Positions 9,753-18,234 of a stretch of 64,000 bases of DNA are shown in pieces. The notes beneath the pieces were generated by a model. That model had not been told where the DNA came from and did not search any database. It was given only the letters and a program-made list of their open reading frames with translations. The DNA lies in the NCBI RefSeq assembly GCF_026000435.1, contig NZ_AP026764.1, positions 1,240,001 to 1,304,000 of the forward strand, read 5' to 3'. Numbering within the stretch: position 1 is the first letter of the stretch; every line of letters begins with the position of its first letter. The stretch comes from Vibrio sp. STUT-A11. Lineage in GTDB: Bacteria; Pseudomonadota; Gammaproteobacteria; Enterobacterales; Vibrionaceae. Made by a program: the position numbers and the translations under genes.

Positions 9753-9776
9753 GGAGTAACTCGGGTGAGCTACTCC
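9753..9776 (-). terminator. Terminator of the TIM-barrel isomerase gene
   Basis: Stem GGAGTA.CTC/GAG.TACTCC with a GGGT loop; on the minus strand it is followed by ATTTTTG. It lies about 70 bp past the stop of the gene at 9846. Confidence 0.6.
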
Positions 9777-9845
9777 ATTCGATGTAATTTCATTCTCCGT
9801 GTTTCTTGGGCTTCGATAGCTTAGCACCTAAACATAGAATAGCGA

Positions 9846-10784
9846 TTACTGGCTGATTGTTGCTTTCAAAGCGTCGATAGAGGTTTCAACACCTGCATCC
9901 ACTGTCATGGTCAGGTCTTCCATCTCAAGTGACACATCACCGTTGTAGCCCATCATGTGACATACAGAGAAGAACTCTTTCCACCACTGAAGATCTTGAC
10001 CGCAACCTACTGCAACGTAGTTCCAGGTACGGTCTGCACTGTCTTCAACTGGACGCGGCTCTAGCAGGCCATCAATGTCAGCTAGACCACGTTCGATACG
10101 AGCATCTTTGCCGTGCACGTGGTAGATACAGCCTTTTAATGCGCGAGCTGCTGCAATTGGGTCCGCACCAAGAATGATCATGTGAGATGGGTCAAGGTTG
10201 ATGCCGATCATTGGGTCAACCGCGTTACGCAATTTAAGCAGCGTTGACGCACTCCAAACCATAGTGCCAGGAAACTCTTCGATCGCGATTTGTTCTACGC
10301 CGCACTGCTTACAGTGTTCGACATATTCAGACCAAAACTTGATGGTGACTTCCCATTGGTACTCGTAAGCTGGCGCCATAAAATCAGGCCAAGACACCGT
10401 TGATGTGATCCAGTTTGGTGTTCTGTCTTCAGGAGAACCAGCAGGTAGACCAGCCATAGCCACAATTTTCTTCACGCCAAGTTTGCCAGCTAATGTTGCA
10501 CACTCGTACATGCTCTTCGCGTATTGCTCGCCCGTTTCTGATGGCCAAAGCGGGTTACAAGATGTATTTAAAGCAGAAATACGCATACCACGCTTTTCTA
10601 GCTCTGCTTGGAACTGCTGAAGTTTGGTTTCATCGCTTAGAAGCTCTTGAGTGTTCACATGCTTACGTGCGCCCCAGCCACCGGCTGTCATTTCTACAGC
10701 GTCAATACCCATTGACTTTACTTTATCTAACATGTCTGTGAATGAAAGATCTGCGTATACATCAGTACAAATTGCTAGTTGCAT
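9846..10784 (-). CDS. Xylose isomerase-like TIM-barrel sugar isomerase/epimerase
   Basis: Protein of 312 residues of the AP endonuclease 2/xylose isomerase-like TIM-barrel superfamily. Candidate metal ligands are visible in IEEFPG, NLDPSHM, HVHGKDA and SLEMED. It is not a recognisable IolE or IolI; the nearest class I recall is the sugar phosphate isomerase/epimerase group found with Gfo/Idh dehydrogenases. A GAGG ribosome site precedes the ATG. It faces a LacI regulator across a 246-bp gap with one LacI-type operator, and the same operator lies before the transporter gene, so it probably works on an inositol isomer or derivative brought in by that transporter. The substrate is unknown. Confidence 0.8.
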   Translation of the reverse strand: MQLAICTDVYADLSFTDMLDKVKSMGIDAVEMTAGGWGARKHVNTQELLSDETKLQQFQAELEKRGMRISALNTSCNPLWPSETGEQYAKSMYECATLAGKLGVKKIVAMAGLPAGSPEDRTPNWITSTVSWPDFMAPAYEYQWEVTIKFWSEYVEHCKQCGVEQIAIEEFPGTMVWSASTLLKLRNAVDPMIGINLDPSHMIILGADPIAAARALKGCIYHVHGKDARIERGLADIDGLLEPRPVEDSADRTWNYVAVGCGQDLQWWKEFFSVCHMMGYNGDVSLEMEDLTMTVDAGVETSIDALKATISQ

Positions 10785-10854
10785 AGTATTAACCTCGATA
10801 TTCTAAATTGTTCACTTTTGATTCAAAAACTGGATAAATCTCTTAGCACCTTTT

Positions 10855-10870
10855 TTGCAACCGGGTGCAA
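10855..10870. promoter_or_regulatory. LacI-family operator between isomerase gene and lacI-type gene
   Basis: TTGCAACCGGGTGCAA, an interrupted palindrome centred on CCGG, typical of LacI-family operators. The identical 16 bases recur at 14697-14712 before the transporter, pointing to the regulator encoded at 11031. Confidence 0.8.
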
Positions 10871-11030
10871 AGTTGGTTGGTTTCGCATTTGTTAACCAAA
10901 AAGATTGATTAACGATACGATTAATGACACTTTGTATTATTTCGTGATTTTATATAGTCACAGAGTCATGATTATTTTAAAATCAATTTAAATCCTATAA
11001 AAATAAACTGTCAATATAATTGTTGAGCCA

Positions 11031-12047
11031 ATGAAAGAAAATAAAGACAAAGTCACAAAAAATATCACTGCTCGTGATGTGGCAAAACTTGCAGGTGTAT
11101 CAAAATGGACTGTTTCCCGAGCATTTACTCAGGGTTCTTCAATTTCTGAGTCTAGTTTAAATAAAGTGCTAAAAGCAGCTGAAGAACTTGGCTACAAACC
11201 TAATTTACTTGCAAGAAGTCTGGCAAAAAACAAAACTAATATGGTTGCCATACTTATTTCAGAGTTAGGGTCTCCTAATGTATTGATTGTTTTTGATGAA
11301 CTGACATCAAAACTGCAAAATAAAGGATTAATTCCGATAGTTCTCAATATTCATTCTAAAAAAGACTACAAGAATGCCCTTACGTTAGCAGGTCAGTTGC
11401 AAGTCGACGGTATCATATTTCTTGGCACTGATTTACCTCAAGAAATCGTTGAAAAAAACATTGAGCATATTCCTCTCATTTCTCTGTATCGTCATTGTGA
11501 TACGCCAAACGTTCACTCTGTCAGTACCGATGGCATAACGGCGGGTCAGCAAGTTGCCAATCTTTTCATTAAATTAGGTTATAAAAGAATAGCTTACATG
11601 TCTGGTCCAGAACAAAAATCAACAGGGCTGCTACGCTTTCAAGGTTTTAACAGTCGACTTTCTGAGTATGATATACCACTCGAGCACAGATTTAATATCA
11701 AACACTATGCCAGAGACCTCGCATTTAATTGCCTTTCTGACTACATAAAAACAACCGATGTTAATCAAAGAGTTGACGCTATTTTTTGTGAAAATGATAT
11801 CTTAGCCATTGGTGCTTTGGATGCATTACATCACCACAAAATTGATAACACTATTGCTATTGTAGGATTTGACGATATAGATCTAGCGTCATCCCCTAAA
11901 TATAGACTCACAACATTCAGGCAGGAACTCATCCCTTTGGTTAGTAAATCTGTTGAACTACTTAATTCTGATATTAATAGTAACAACAAAATACTTATGC
12001 CTGGAACGTTAATTAAACGTCAATCACATCTTATAAATCGACAATAA
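11031..12047 (+). CDS. LacI-family transcriptional regulator of the inositol sub-cluster
   Basis: Repressor of 338 residues: an N-terminal helix-turn-helix with hinge (ARDVAKLAGVSKWTVSRAF, then YKPNLLARSL) and a periplasmic-binding-like effector domain (DGIIFLGTD, RIAYMSG, CENDILAIGALDAL, VGFDDIDLA). The gene is visibly more AT-rich than its neighbours, which may mean separate acquisition. No strong ribosome site precedes the ATG. It probably binds the TTGCAACCGGGTGCAA sites on either side and so controls the isomerase gene, the transporter and iolH; this pairing is inferred from position and motif type. The inducer is unknown but an inositol or inosose is likely. Confidence 0.9.
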   Translation: MKENKDKVTKNITARDVAKLAGVSKWTVSRAFTQGSSISESSLNKVLKAAEELGYKPNLLARSLAKNKTNMVAILISELGSPNVLIVFDELTSKLQNKGLIPIVLNIHSKKDYKNALTLAGQLQVDGIIFLGTDLPQEIVEKNIEHIPLISLYRHCDTPNVHSVSTDGITAGQQVANLFIKLGYKRIAYMSGPEQKSTGLLRFQGFNSRLSEYDIPLEHRFNIKHYARDLAFNCLSDYIKTTDVNQRVDAIFCENDILAIGALDALHHHKIDNTIAIVGFDDIDLASSPKYRLTTFRQELIPLVSKSVELLNSDINSNNKILMPGTLIKRQSHLINRQ

Positions 12048-12059
12048 TAATATTTTAAT

Positions 12060-12089
12060 GGTACGGGACAGATAATATTGCCCCGTACC
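12060..12089. terminator. Bidirectional terminator between lacI-type gene and iolH
   Basis: Stem GGTACGGG/CCCGTACC (12060-12067 with 12082-12089) lies 12 bp after the regulator's stop and 24 bp after iolH's stop, between two convergent genes. Confidence 0.6.
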
Positions 12090-12112
12090 TGGATAATAGT
12101 TAGAAAATTATA

Positions 12113-13018
12113 TTATCGGAGTAAGAATTCTCTTTCTAAACGCTCTCTTGCCGCTGGTGCTTGCACGTCCATCTTTTCTGGGAATCCAAAATAAGAGACA
12201 CAAGCAATTGAGTCACCACCAACTGCGAATTTCTTATTCGCAAATTCCATATCTCTTAGCGTTGAGAACATAGTATCAAAATCTACATCGCCTTCACCCA
12301 TGGCTAAGTGCTGGTGGATAGCCACATCACTGCGACCTTGATTGTTCAACCAAGGTGGGTTAGCGATATAGCGACAATCCAATGTTTGGTTGAAGGTATC
12401 TGCAAACAATACATGAGAAAGATCGTCACCTGCATACTCTAGCATTGAGCGAACGTCACCTTTGCCTTGATCATAGAAGAAGCCGTGAGGCGCAGAGTAT
12501 ACGTACTTTAGATTGTCCGAACGGTAGGACTTAACCAGGTCACACGTTTCATCATTCAGTTCACAGAAATCCCATGGATGCGATTGCACTTCGACACGAA
12601 TGCCTTCTCTTTCAAATAGAGGTAGTAATTCATCCATAGAGCGGAACCACATTCCGTTACAGATTTCTTGTTGGTTTGGATCGCCCGAAAGTTCTGTGTT
12701 GATTACTTCTACACCCATGTTAACAGCGATTTCTACGATTTTTTTCCAGTTTGCTACTGCATGTTTACGTTGTTCTTCAGTTGGGCCTGACCAACGATAA
12801 ACAACGATAAAAGAAGAGAGTTCAACGCCAGCCTGACGTAGGGCAGTTTTGTATTCTCTTTCACACTCACGAGAAAATAGTGGGTGCTTGTAGAACGGGT
12901 TGATACGTGGATGAGGCGATTGCTCGATATACTTGTAACCCCAATCTGCAACTTTGTGCACCATATCCGGGATACTCATTTGTTTTGCTAGTACATCTAC
13001 GTCGAATGCGATTTTCAT
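12113..13018 (-). CDS. iolH: IolH-like TIM-barrel protein
   Basis: Protein of 301 residues close to Bacillus/Clostridium IolH as I recall it: MKIAFDVDV start, GYKYIEQSPHPRINPFYKHP, VVYRWSGP, VQSHPWDFCELN, HQHLAMGEGDVDFD and FAVGGDSIACVS. It has the xylose isomerase-like TIM-barrel fold with probable metal ligands in the Glu/His/Asp segments. Its exact reaction in inositol catabolism is not settled. ATG at 13018 follows a perfect GGAGG site; a TTG four codons upstream overlaps that site and is rejected. It lies 149 bp downstream of the transporter on the same strand and is probably co-transcribed, with a long hairpin between the two. Confidence 0.85.
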   Translation of the reverse strand: MKIAFDVDVLAKQMSIPDMVHKVADWGYKYIEQSPHPRINPFYKHPLFSRECEREYKTALRQAGVELSSFIVVYRWSGPTEEQRKHAVANWKKIVEIAVNMGVEVINTELSGDPNQQEICNGMWFRSMDELLPLFEREGIRVEVQSHPWDFCELNDETCDLVKSYRSDNLKYVYSAPHGFFYDQGKGDVRSMLEYAGDDLSHVLFADTFNQTLDCRYIANPPWLNNQGRSDVAIHQHLAMGEGDVDFDTMFSTLRDMEFANKKFAVGGDSIACVSYFGFPEKMDVQAPAARERLEREFLLR

Positions 13019-13096
13019 AAAAACCTCCAAATAAAGTGTATATCAATCAACCTATTATTGATTTCACGTGTAATTATTAAGTAGTTATTAGTTAAT

Positions 13097-13150
13097 CTGG
13101 CAATTTGTCTCTCATCGATACATTCCTAAGTATGAGCGACAAATTGCCAG
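13097..13150 (-). other. Long intergenic hairpin between transporter and iolH
   Basis: CTGGCAATTTGTC at 13097-13109 is perfectly complementary to GACAAATTGCCAG at 13138-13150, and after one mismatch the stem continues with CTCAT/ATGAG. There is no T-run, so it looks like an mRNA-stabilising or processing structure that gives the transporter and iolH different expression, rather than a terminator. Confidence 0.7.
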
Positions 13151-13167
13151 TGGGTTAATTGGACCTA

Positions 13168-14643
13168 TTAAGCAGGTACGTCTACTTTTTTGGTCTGTTG
13201 GCCGTTCCAGTTAGTCATAACATGCTCTTCCATTCTTTCTAGTGCTACACCATTGGTTTCTGGTAGGTAGCGATTTACGAAGAAATAAGAAGCAATCATG
13301 AAGAAAGCAAATACCCACATAGGGAATGCGCCACGGAACATCTCATTGAGAAGCGGGCTGTCATTCATTACCGGGAAGATTAGCCCAATCAGGAAGTTAG
13401 TTACCCAAAGGCCACCGATAGCAAATGACATACCTAAACCACGGTAGCGGTTAGGGAAGATTTCAGATACGACAATCCATGCACCTAAGCTCCATGAGAA
13501 CGCAAAGCAAATCATGAACACCATCATGCCAAACAGTGTCCAGTAACCCATTTGGATAGCGGCTTCACCTTGTAAACCTGCAGATTGGTAAATGAAGTAA
13601 GATGTCAACAGAAGGCCGAACGTGGCACCCAATGAACCAATTTTTAGCAATGGTTTGCGACCAACTTTGTCCATGAGCAGAGAACCGATTAAGGTACCCA
13701 CTAGCTGAATCACACCGACCCAAATAGTCAAGAAGAGCGCGACCTGGCTGTTACCTGTTACTTTTTCAAGTACAACTGGTGCGAAGTACATCATTACGTT
13801 TACACCACTTGCCTGTTGGAAGATTACAATCATGGTTGCGATGAAAACGAAAACCCAAAAGCGACGTTGTTTGTGAACTTGAAGCTTTTCAACTTGCGCT
13901 TTGTTTTCTGCTTCTTCGTGGATAGAGTTATGAATCGCGTTAATAACCGTAGGAGCATAAGCAGGGTTGAAGATTTTACCAGTAACTTCTAACGCTTCTT
14001 TTTCACGTCCTACCAGCACTAACCAACGAGGCGACTCAGGGATGAAGAATGATGCAAGAACAAACAACGCACATGGGATAGCTTCAGAACCAATCATGAC
14101 ACGCCAGCCAACATCAACCAGCCATTCGTGAGTCATACCTTGAGCGATTAAGAAGTTAACAACAAAGATAACCACTTGACCGAATACGATGGCAAAGTTT
14201 TGCGAACTTAACGCACGACCACGGATTTTCTTCGGTGAGACTTCTGACATGTACATCGGTGATACCGAAGAGGCAATACCGACGGCCAATCCGCCAATCA
14301 TGCGATAAACGATAAACCAGAAGAACGTGTTAACTAAGGCAGCGCCAATTGCTGAAATGGTAAATAAAATGGCGGATAAAATGAGGGCTTTTTTACGACC
14401 GTATTTATCTGCGACTTTCCCAGATATGAACGCGCCAATAATACAACCAATGGCAACGTTTGATACAGCCCAACCGACGCCGATAGAACTTAGTTCAAAG
14501 TAGGTCGCAATAGGGGTAATTGCTCCGGAGATTACTGCGGTGTCATAACCTAGTAGCAGGCCACCCAGTGCTGCAACAGCACAGATGACGAGGATATAAC
14601 GTAAATTATAACTTGTATCTACAGTTTGATTATTAGTGGACAT
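13168..14643 (-). CDS. iolT: Sugar porter-family MFS inositol transporter
   Basis: Inner-membrane proton symporter of 491 residues and twelve predicted helices. Sugar-porter signatures are in place: GGLLLGYDTAVISGA in helix 1, ADKYGRKKAL in the 2-3 loop, MYMSEVSPKKIRGR after helix 4, PESPRWLV before the central loop, QQASGVNVMMYFAP in helix 7, VSEIFPNRYRG after helix 10, and PETNG at the C-terminus. ATG at 14643 follows a perfect AGGAGG; a longer upstream extension would cross the operator and is rejected. A LacI-type operator lies 54 bp upstream. Myo-inositol or an isomer is the likely substrate from context; sequence alone does not separate it from other sugar porters. Confidence 0.88.
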   Translation of the reverse strand: MSTNNQTVDTSYNLRYILVICAVAALGGLLLGYDTAVISGAITPIATYFELSSIGVGWAVSNVAIGCIIGAFISGKVADKYGRKKALILSAILFTISAIGAALVNTFFWFIVYRMIGGLAVGIASSVSPMYMSEVSPKKIRGRALSSQNFAIVFGQVVIFVVNFLIAQGMTHEWLVDVGWRVMIGSEAIPCALFVLASFFIPESPRWLVLVGREKEALEVTGKIFNPAYAPTVINAIHNSIHEEAENKAQVEKLQVHKQRRFWVFVFIATMIVIFQQASGVNVMMYFAPVVLEKVTGNSQVALFLTIWVGVIQLVGTLIGSLLMDKVGRKPLLKIGSLGATFGLLLTSYFIYQSAGLQGEAAIQMGYWTLFGMMVFMICFAFSWSLGAWIVVSEIFPNRYRGLGMSFAIGGLWVTNFLIGLIFPVMNDSPLLNEMFRGAFPMWVFAFFMIASYFFVNRYLPETNGVALERMEEHVMTNWNGQQTKKVDVPA

Positions 14644-14696
14644 GAATCCTCCTAAATGAATTTTATATTTCTGTGTAGGGCAACAGAACCGCTTTG

Positions 14697-14712
14697 TTGC
14701 AACCGGGTGCAA
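14697..14712. promoter_or_regulatory. LacI-family operator before the MFS transporter
   Basis: TTGCAACCGGGTGCAA, identical to 10855-10870. A partial second copy (TGCACCCG) follows about 5 bp further on. Confidence 0.8.
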
Positions 14713-14800
14713 ATCCCTGCACCCGTATACACTGTAGGTATTACTCGATATAAATTGTTTAGATTTTGAATTTGTAACCTAATGATTTATAGATCATTAA

Positions 14801-15823
14801 TTAGTTGTAGAATTCAGGTTTTTCTGGAAGTTCGATTTTCTCGATGCCACCAGAGTATTTTGCTTTCACACAAGCATCGATCGTTACTGATACGCAGTAG
14901 CCGTCCCATGACGTTGGGCCTGTTAATTGACCTGCACGAGCGCCATCAATCCATTCTTGGAATTCAACGTCAAAGGCGTCAAAGAAGCGGTCTTTCCAAT
15001 CTACAAAAATTTCTTGTTGTAGTGTCGCGTTGGTACGAACCACAGTTGTCGCAGGATCAGGAAGGGCAGCAACACCTTTCTCACCGGTAATCTGACATTG
15101 AATATCGTAGCCATACTGACAGAATACGAAGCTCTGGACCGAGATATGAACACCAGATTTAGTACTTAGAATCATGATGTGTGGATCTTGTAACTCTGGC
15201 TCAGAAGAGATTTGAGTTTTACGAGGAAGAATAACTTGTGCTGTCGCGTAGTCTTCATCCAATAGCCAGCGCAGAACGTCTGCTTCATGAACGAATGAGT
15301 CAGTAATCGCCATGTCACCACTAAACCCTGGTGCTTCTGGCGCATGGTGCCAGGCATTTAGCGTTAATGGCTCACCAATGATCTTTTGATCAAGTACGGA
15401 TTTAAGCTGGCGGTATGATTTGTCGTAACGGCGCATGAAGCCAACCTGAACAAGGCGCTTACCGCAAGCTATTTCAGCATCAATGATACGGCGACAGCCT
15501 TCTTCCGTTACTGCTAATGGCTTTTCACACATGACGTATTTACCAGCTTCGATTGCTGCTAGTACGAACTCTTCGTGCGTAGGACCCCAAGATGCGACAA
15601 CAATTGCATCGACCATATCGGAATTGATTAGGTCAACACCATTATCAAAAACTTCCGCTTCAATATTTTCTTGAGTCAGCCAAGAGCGTACTTGGTCATT
15701 ATTCACGTCAAATACCGCGGTCACATGAGCACCAGTGAGATAGTTCACACGTTTGATGTGCTCTTTACCGATAGCACCAACACCAATTACACCTACTTTT
15801 AGATCAGTAATGTTTAAAGACAT
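14801..15823 (-). CDS. iolG: Inositol 2-dehydrogenase (Gfo/Idh/MocA family)
   Basis: NAD-dependent oxidoreductase of 340 residues that would oxidise myo-inositol to scyllo-inosose, the first step of the pathway. The N-terminal Rossmann fold shows GVGAIGKEHIKRV, then SWGPTHEEFV and CEKPLAVT, whose EKP Lys is the family catalytic residue; the C-terminal half has the HEADVLRWLL segment with the second catalytic His/Asp region. The second ATG (15823) is chosen because AAGGA lies eight bases ahead of it, while it abuts the first ATG at 15832. Two GRAA-N6-TTTY sites lie 160-205 bp upstream and no LacI-type operator is seen, so it appears to belong to the other regulon from the transporter. Confidence 0.9.
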   Translation of the reverse strand: MSLNITDLKVGVIGVGAIGKEHIKRVNYLTGAHVTAVFDVNNDQVRSWLTQENIEAEVFDNGVDLINSDMVDAIVVASWGPTHEEFVLAAIEAGKYVMCEKPLAVTEEGCRRIIDAEIACGKRLVQVGFMRRYDKSYRQLKSVLDQKIIGEPLTLNAWHHAPEAPGFSGDMAITDSFVHEADVLRWLLDEDYATAQVILPRKTQISSEPELQDPHIMILSTKSGVHISVQSFVFCQYGYDIQCQITGEKGVAALPDPATTVVRTNATLQQEIFVDWKDRFFDAFDVEFQEWIDGARAGQLTGPTSWDGYCVSVTIDACVKAKYSGGIEKIELPEKPEFYN

Positions 15824-15983
15824 GATATTCATCCTTAATTATGTTTTTGTGCGGATAGTGATTTTTTGTTTCACCATTCAGACTTTGATTATTGAATTAG
15901 TAAGTAACTTACTCATTTACCGATAATCTGGAGGCTAATATAGCATTCGCGTTGGTAAGCAAATGTGAAGTAGAACTTAAAAT

Positions 15984-15997
15984 GGAATATTTATTTT
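15984..15997. promoter_or_regulatory. GRAA-N6-TTTY operator, iolG (proximal)
   Basis: GGAATATTTATTTT, 161 bp upstream of iolG; last base deviates from TTTC. Confidence 0.5.
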
Positions 15998-16013
15998 GTT
16001 TTATATTTAAAGT

Positions 16014-16027
16014 GAATGTTCTATTTC
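16014..16027. promoter_or_regulatory. GRAA-N6-TTTY operator, iolG (distal)
   Basis: GAATGTTCTATTTC, a weaker copy in which the first half reads GAAT. Confidence 0.4.
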
Positions 16028-16423
16028 ATTAAATCTCTGGCTTGAAAGTAGAGCGTATCGCTAGATATAACGGTGCCTGCCGCACTTAAACAGAGTAATG
16101 GGGGAAAGGTATTCTCTTCAATAAACCGCTTGTTCAAAATGTGATCTTAAGCTGAAAGGAGAGTAAGAAAATTCTGATTGTGTGGCCTCACAAATAGTCA
16201 CTCAGTTGCGCAACAAGGCCTGTTTTTGGACATGACGGGTTTTTCACAGTGAATTAATAGCAGTGAGAATATGTTTATTGATTCTAAATACAGCGCATAT
16301 GGGACGTTGTTTACCTATATTTAGCAATGGTTGGTTTAAATTATGCCAGTACGACGGATCAGACGACGACCAGAAGCTATGTGTTATCAGTCACCTGGTT
16401 GCCTTCAAGTTATCTTTCGATAT

Positions 16424-16437
16424 GAAAATTTCATTTC
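16424..16437. promoter_or_regulatory. GRAA-N6-TTTY operator, iolB (distal)
   Basis: GAAAATTTCATTTC, 130 bp from the second iolB site. Confidence 0.55.
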
Positions 16438-16553
16438 ATAAAATGTATTAATAGAGGCTGGGCATCATTTTGTGATCTATGTTCAGTTGTGAAGGGAAAA
16501 ATCTTAAACAAGACTCTACATAAGGGTATTAGCCGATCTTTATCATTGTTTTT

Positions 16554-16567
16554 GAAATCTTCATTTC
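16554..16567. promoter_or_regulatory. GRAA-N6-TTTY operator, iolB (proximal)
   Basis: GAAATCTTCATTTC, 71 bp before the iolB start. Confidence 0.55.
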
Positions 16568-16638
16568 ATATTATGGGTTAAATTGAAATGTAAAGCCCAT
16601 TTGGGAAGTGCACATTAATACGCATAAGGAACAGTTGA

Positions 16639-17463
16639 ATGTCTAATCTACTATCGAAATATCAAGCGTCTCCATCTGACGGTTGTACTCAAAACATTAC
16701 CCCAGAAAATGCTGATTGGGGATATGTTGGATTTAAAGCTTATGAGTTAAAAGCAGGCGAAAACCTTTCTCTGCCAGCTTCAGAAGTAGAGACTTGCCTG
16801 GTATTGGTTGCTGGTAAGGCAACTGTGGTGACGGACTCGGCAACATACGAGAATATTGGTGATCGCATGTGTCCATTCGAGCGCAAAAAACCTTATGCAG
16901 TTTATGTGACACCAAGTGATAACTGTGAAGTGAAGGCATTGACAGATATTGAGCTGGCAGTGTGTACCTCTCCAAGTAAAGGCACTTATCCTACTCGTTT
17001 GATTGCACCAGAAAATATCGATGCTGAAGCGAGAGGCGTTGGTAACAACAAGCGCTATGTTCACAACATTCTACCTGACTATGCCGAAGCAGACACATTA
17101 CTGGTTGTGGAAGTTTACACTGACGAAGGTTGTACAAGTTCATTCCCGAGCCACAAACACGACACGGCAAACGAACCAAATGAGACTTATCTTGAAGAGA
17201 CGTATTATCACCGACTAAACCCAGAGCAAGGCTTCGTTCTGCAACGTGTTTATACTGATGACCGCTCATTAGACGAGTGTATGGCTGCTTATAACAAAGA
17301 TGTTGTGAAGGCACCGAAAGGGTACCACCCTGTTGCGACTATTGCGGGATACGACAGCTACTATCTCAATGTTATGGCCGGCCCTTCACGTAAGTGGTTA
17401 TTTACTTGGGAAGAAGACCATAACTGGGTTAATGGCCCAGAGTATGCGGCAAAACATGATTAA
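16639..17463 (+). CDS. iolB: 5-deoxy-glucuronate isomerase
   Basis: Bicupin enzyme of 274 residues that converts 5-deoxy-D-glucuronate, made by IolD, into 5-dehydro-2-deoxygluconate, the IolC substrate. Candidate metal ligands of the cupin core are seen in SFPSHKHDT and LEETYYHRL around residues 173-196, and the family C-terminus GPSRKWLFTWEEDHNWV is present. AAGGAA precedes the ATG. It has its own promoter region with two operators and is followed by a strong hairpin, so it is a single-gene unit or only weakly linked to mgsA downstream. Confidence 0.95.
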   Translation: MSNLLSKYQASPSDGCTQNITPENADWGYVGFKAYELKAGENLSLPASEVETCLVLVAGKATVVTDSATYENIGDRMCPFERKKPYAVYVTPSDNCEVKALTDIELAVCTSPSKGTYPTRLIAPENIDAEARGVGNNKRYVHNILPDYAEADTLLVVEVYTDEGCTSSFPSHKHDTANEPNETYLEETYYHRLNPEQGFVLQRVYTDDRSLDECMAAYNKDVVKAPKGYHPVATIAGYDSYYLNVMAGPSRKWLFTWEEDHNWVNGPEYAAKHD

Positions 17464-17527
17464 TCTGAGATAGAGCTGGGCGATTTTGTCTCGGCTCCAA
17501 CTGAATCACGACGAATAAGTTCGCCCC

Positions 17528-17552
17528 AGAAGCCATGATATTCATGGCTTCT
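17528..17552 (+). terminator. Terminator after iolB
   Basis: Perfect 11-bp stem AGAAGCCATGA/TCATGGCTTCT with a three-base loop, 65 bp past the iolB stop; T-run is short (TTTGCTCTT). Confidence 0.6.
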
Positions 17553-17640
17553 TTGCTCTTATCAATAATAAAAATACCCACCAATGATGGCTGAGTGAAC
17601 ACCTGCTTAGCACTCCCTTTTACTTTTAGAAGAAGACGTT

Positions 17641-18096
17641 ATGGATACGACAACTCGAATCATACCTGCGAGTAAACATATCGCGTTGGTTGCGCATGAT
17701 AATTGTAAGGCTCAACTCCTGAAGTGGGTTGGTGCAAAACAAGAGCAACTGAAATCTCACACACTTTATGCCACTGGTACTACGGGGCATGTGATCCAGA
17801 AGAATACCGATTTAACCATTATTAGCATGATTAGCGGTCCAATGGGCGGCGATCAGCAAATTGGAAGCCTCATATCTCAAGGGAGTCTGGATATGCTGAT
17901 CTTCTTTTGGGACCCACTAAACTCGGTGCCACATGACCCTGATGTTAAGGCGTTACTTCGTATTGCCAGTGTGTGGAATATTCCTGTTGCCACAAATCAA
18001 TCGACGGCGGACTTTTTGTTTGCATCTGAGTGTATGTCGGGAGAAGTGGAAATCGAAATTCCTGATTATGAAAAATATTTGAGTAACCGGACCTAG
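17641..18096 (+). CDS. mgsA: Methylglyoxal synthase, paralogue 1
   Basis: Converts dihydroxyacetone phosphate (DHAP) to methylglyoxal and phosphate. The 151 residues carry the expected segments: VAHDNCK, YATGTTGH, the catalytic-Asp loop SGPMGGDQQIG, FFWDPL and HDPDVKALLRIA. It closely resembles the second copy at 49421-49876 but differs most after residue 130. Its place between iolB and the permease suggests it drains the DHAP that inositol breakdown releases; that role is inferred. No inositol-type operator is seen in the 177 bp upstream, so any co-regulation would need read-through from iolB. Confidence 0.93.
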   Translation: MDTTTRIIPASKHIALVAHDNCKAQLLKWVGAKQEQLKSHTLYATGTTGHVIQKNTDLTIISMISGPMGGDQQIGSLISQGSLDMLIFFWDPLNSVPHDPDVKALLRIASVWNIPVATNQSTADFLFASECMSGEVEIEIPDYEKYLSNRT

Positions 18097-18153
18097 ACTT
18101 TTTCTTAGATCCTGAATAAAAAATCGGTTATGGGAAATGAATGGAATGGAAAC

Positions 18154-18183
18154 AAAAAAGCAGAGTAAGAATACTCTGCTTTT
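18154..18183. terminator. Bidirectional terminator between mgsA and GntP permease gene
   Basis: Stem GCAGAGTA/TACTCTGC with AGAA loop, flanked by A-run on the left and T-run on the right, between two convergent genes. Confidence 0.85.
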
Positions 18184-18234
18184 AGGTAAATGAAGGGCTC
18201 AAGAATTCTATCGATACTGATAGTGAGAGTAGAT

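Larger units (their letters stand above)
15824..16638. other. Divergent iolG/iolB control region
   Basis: An 815-bp gap between divergent iolG and iolB with four GRAA-N6-TTTY sites, two near each gene (listed separately). A reading frame near 16263-16451 has no support and crosses one of the sites. Nothing else is recognised. Confidence 0.55.

Noticed and set aside
16263..16451. 62-codon frame in the iolG-iolB gap
   Set aside because: It crosses a GRAA-N6-TTTY operator, has no ribosome site and no recognisable product.
9601..16500. CRP sites (TGTGA-N6-TCACA) before the inositol genes
   Set aside because: Several TGTGA half-sites occur (for example near 10935, 16138 and 16475) but none has a second half at the right spacing.
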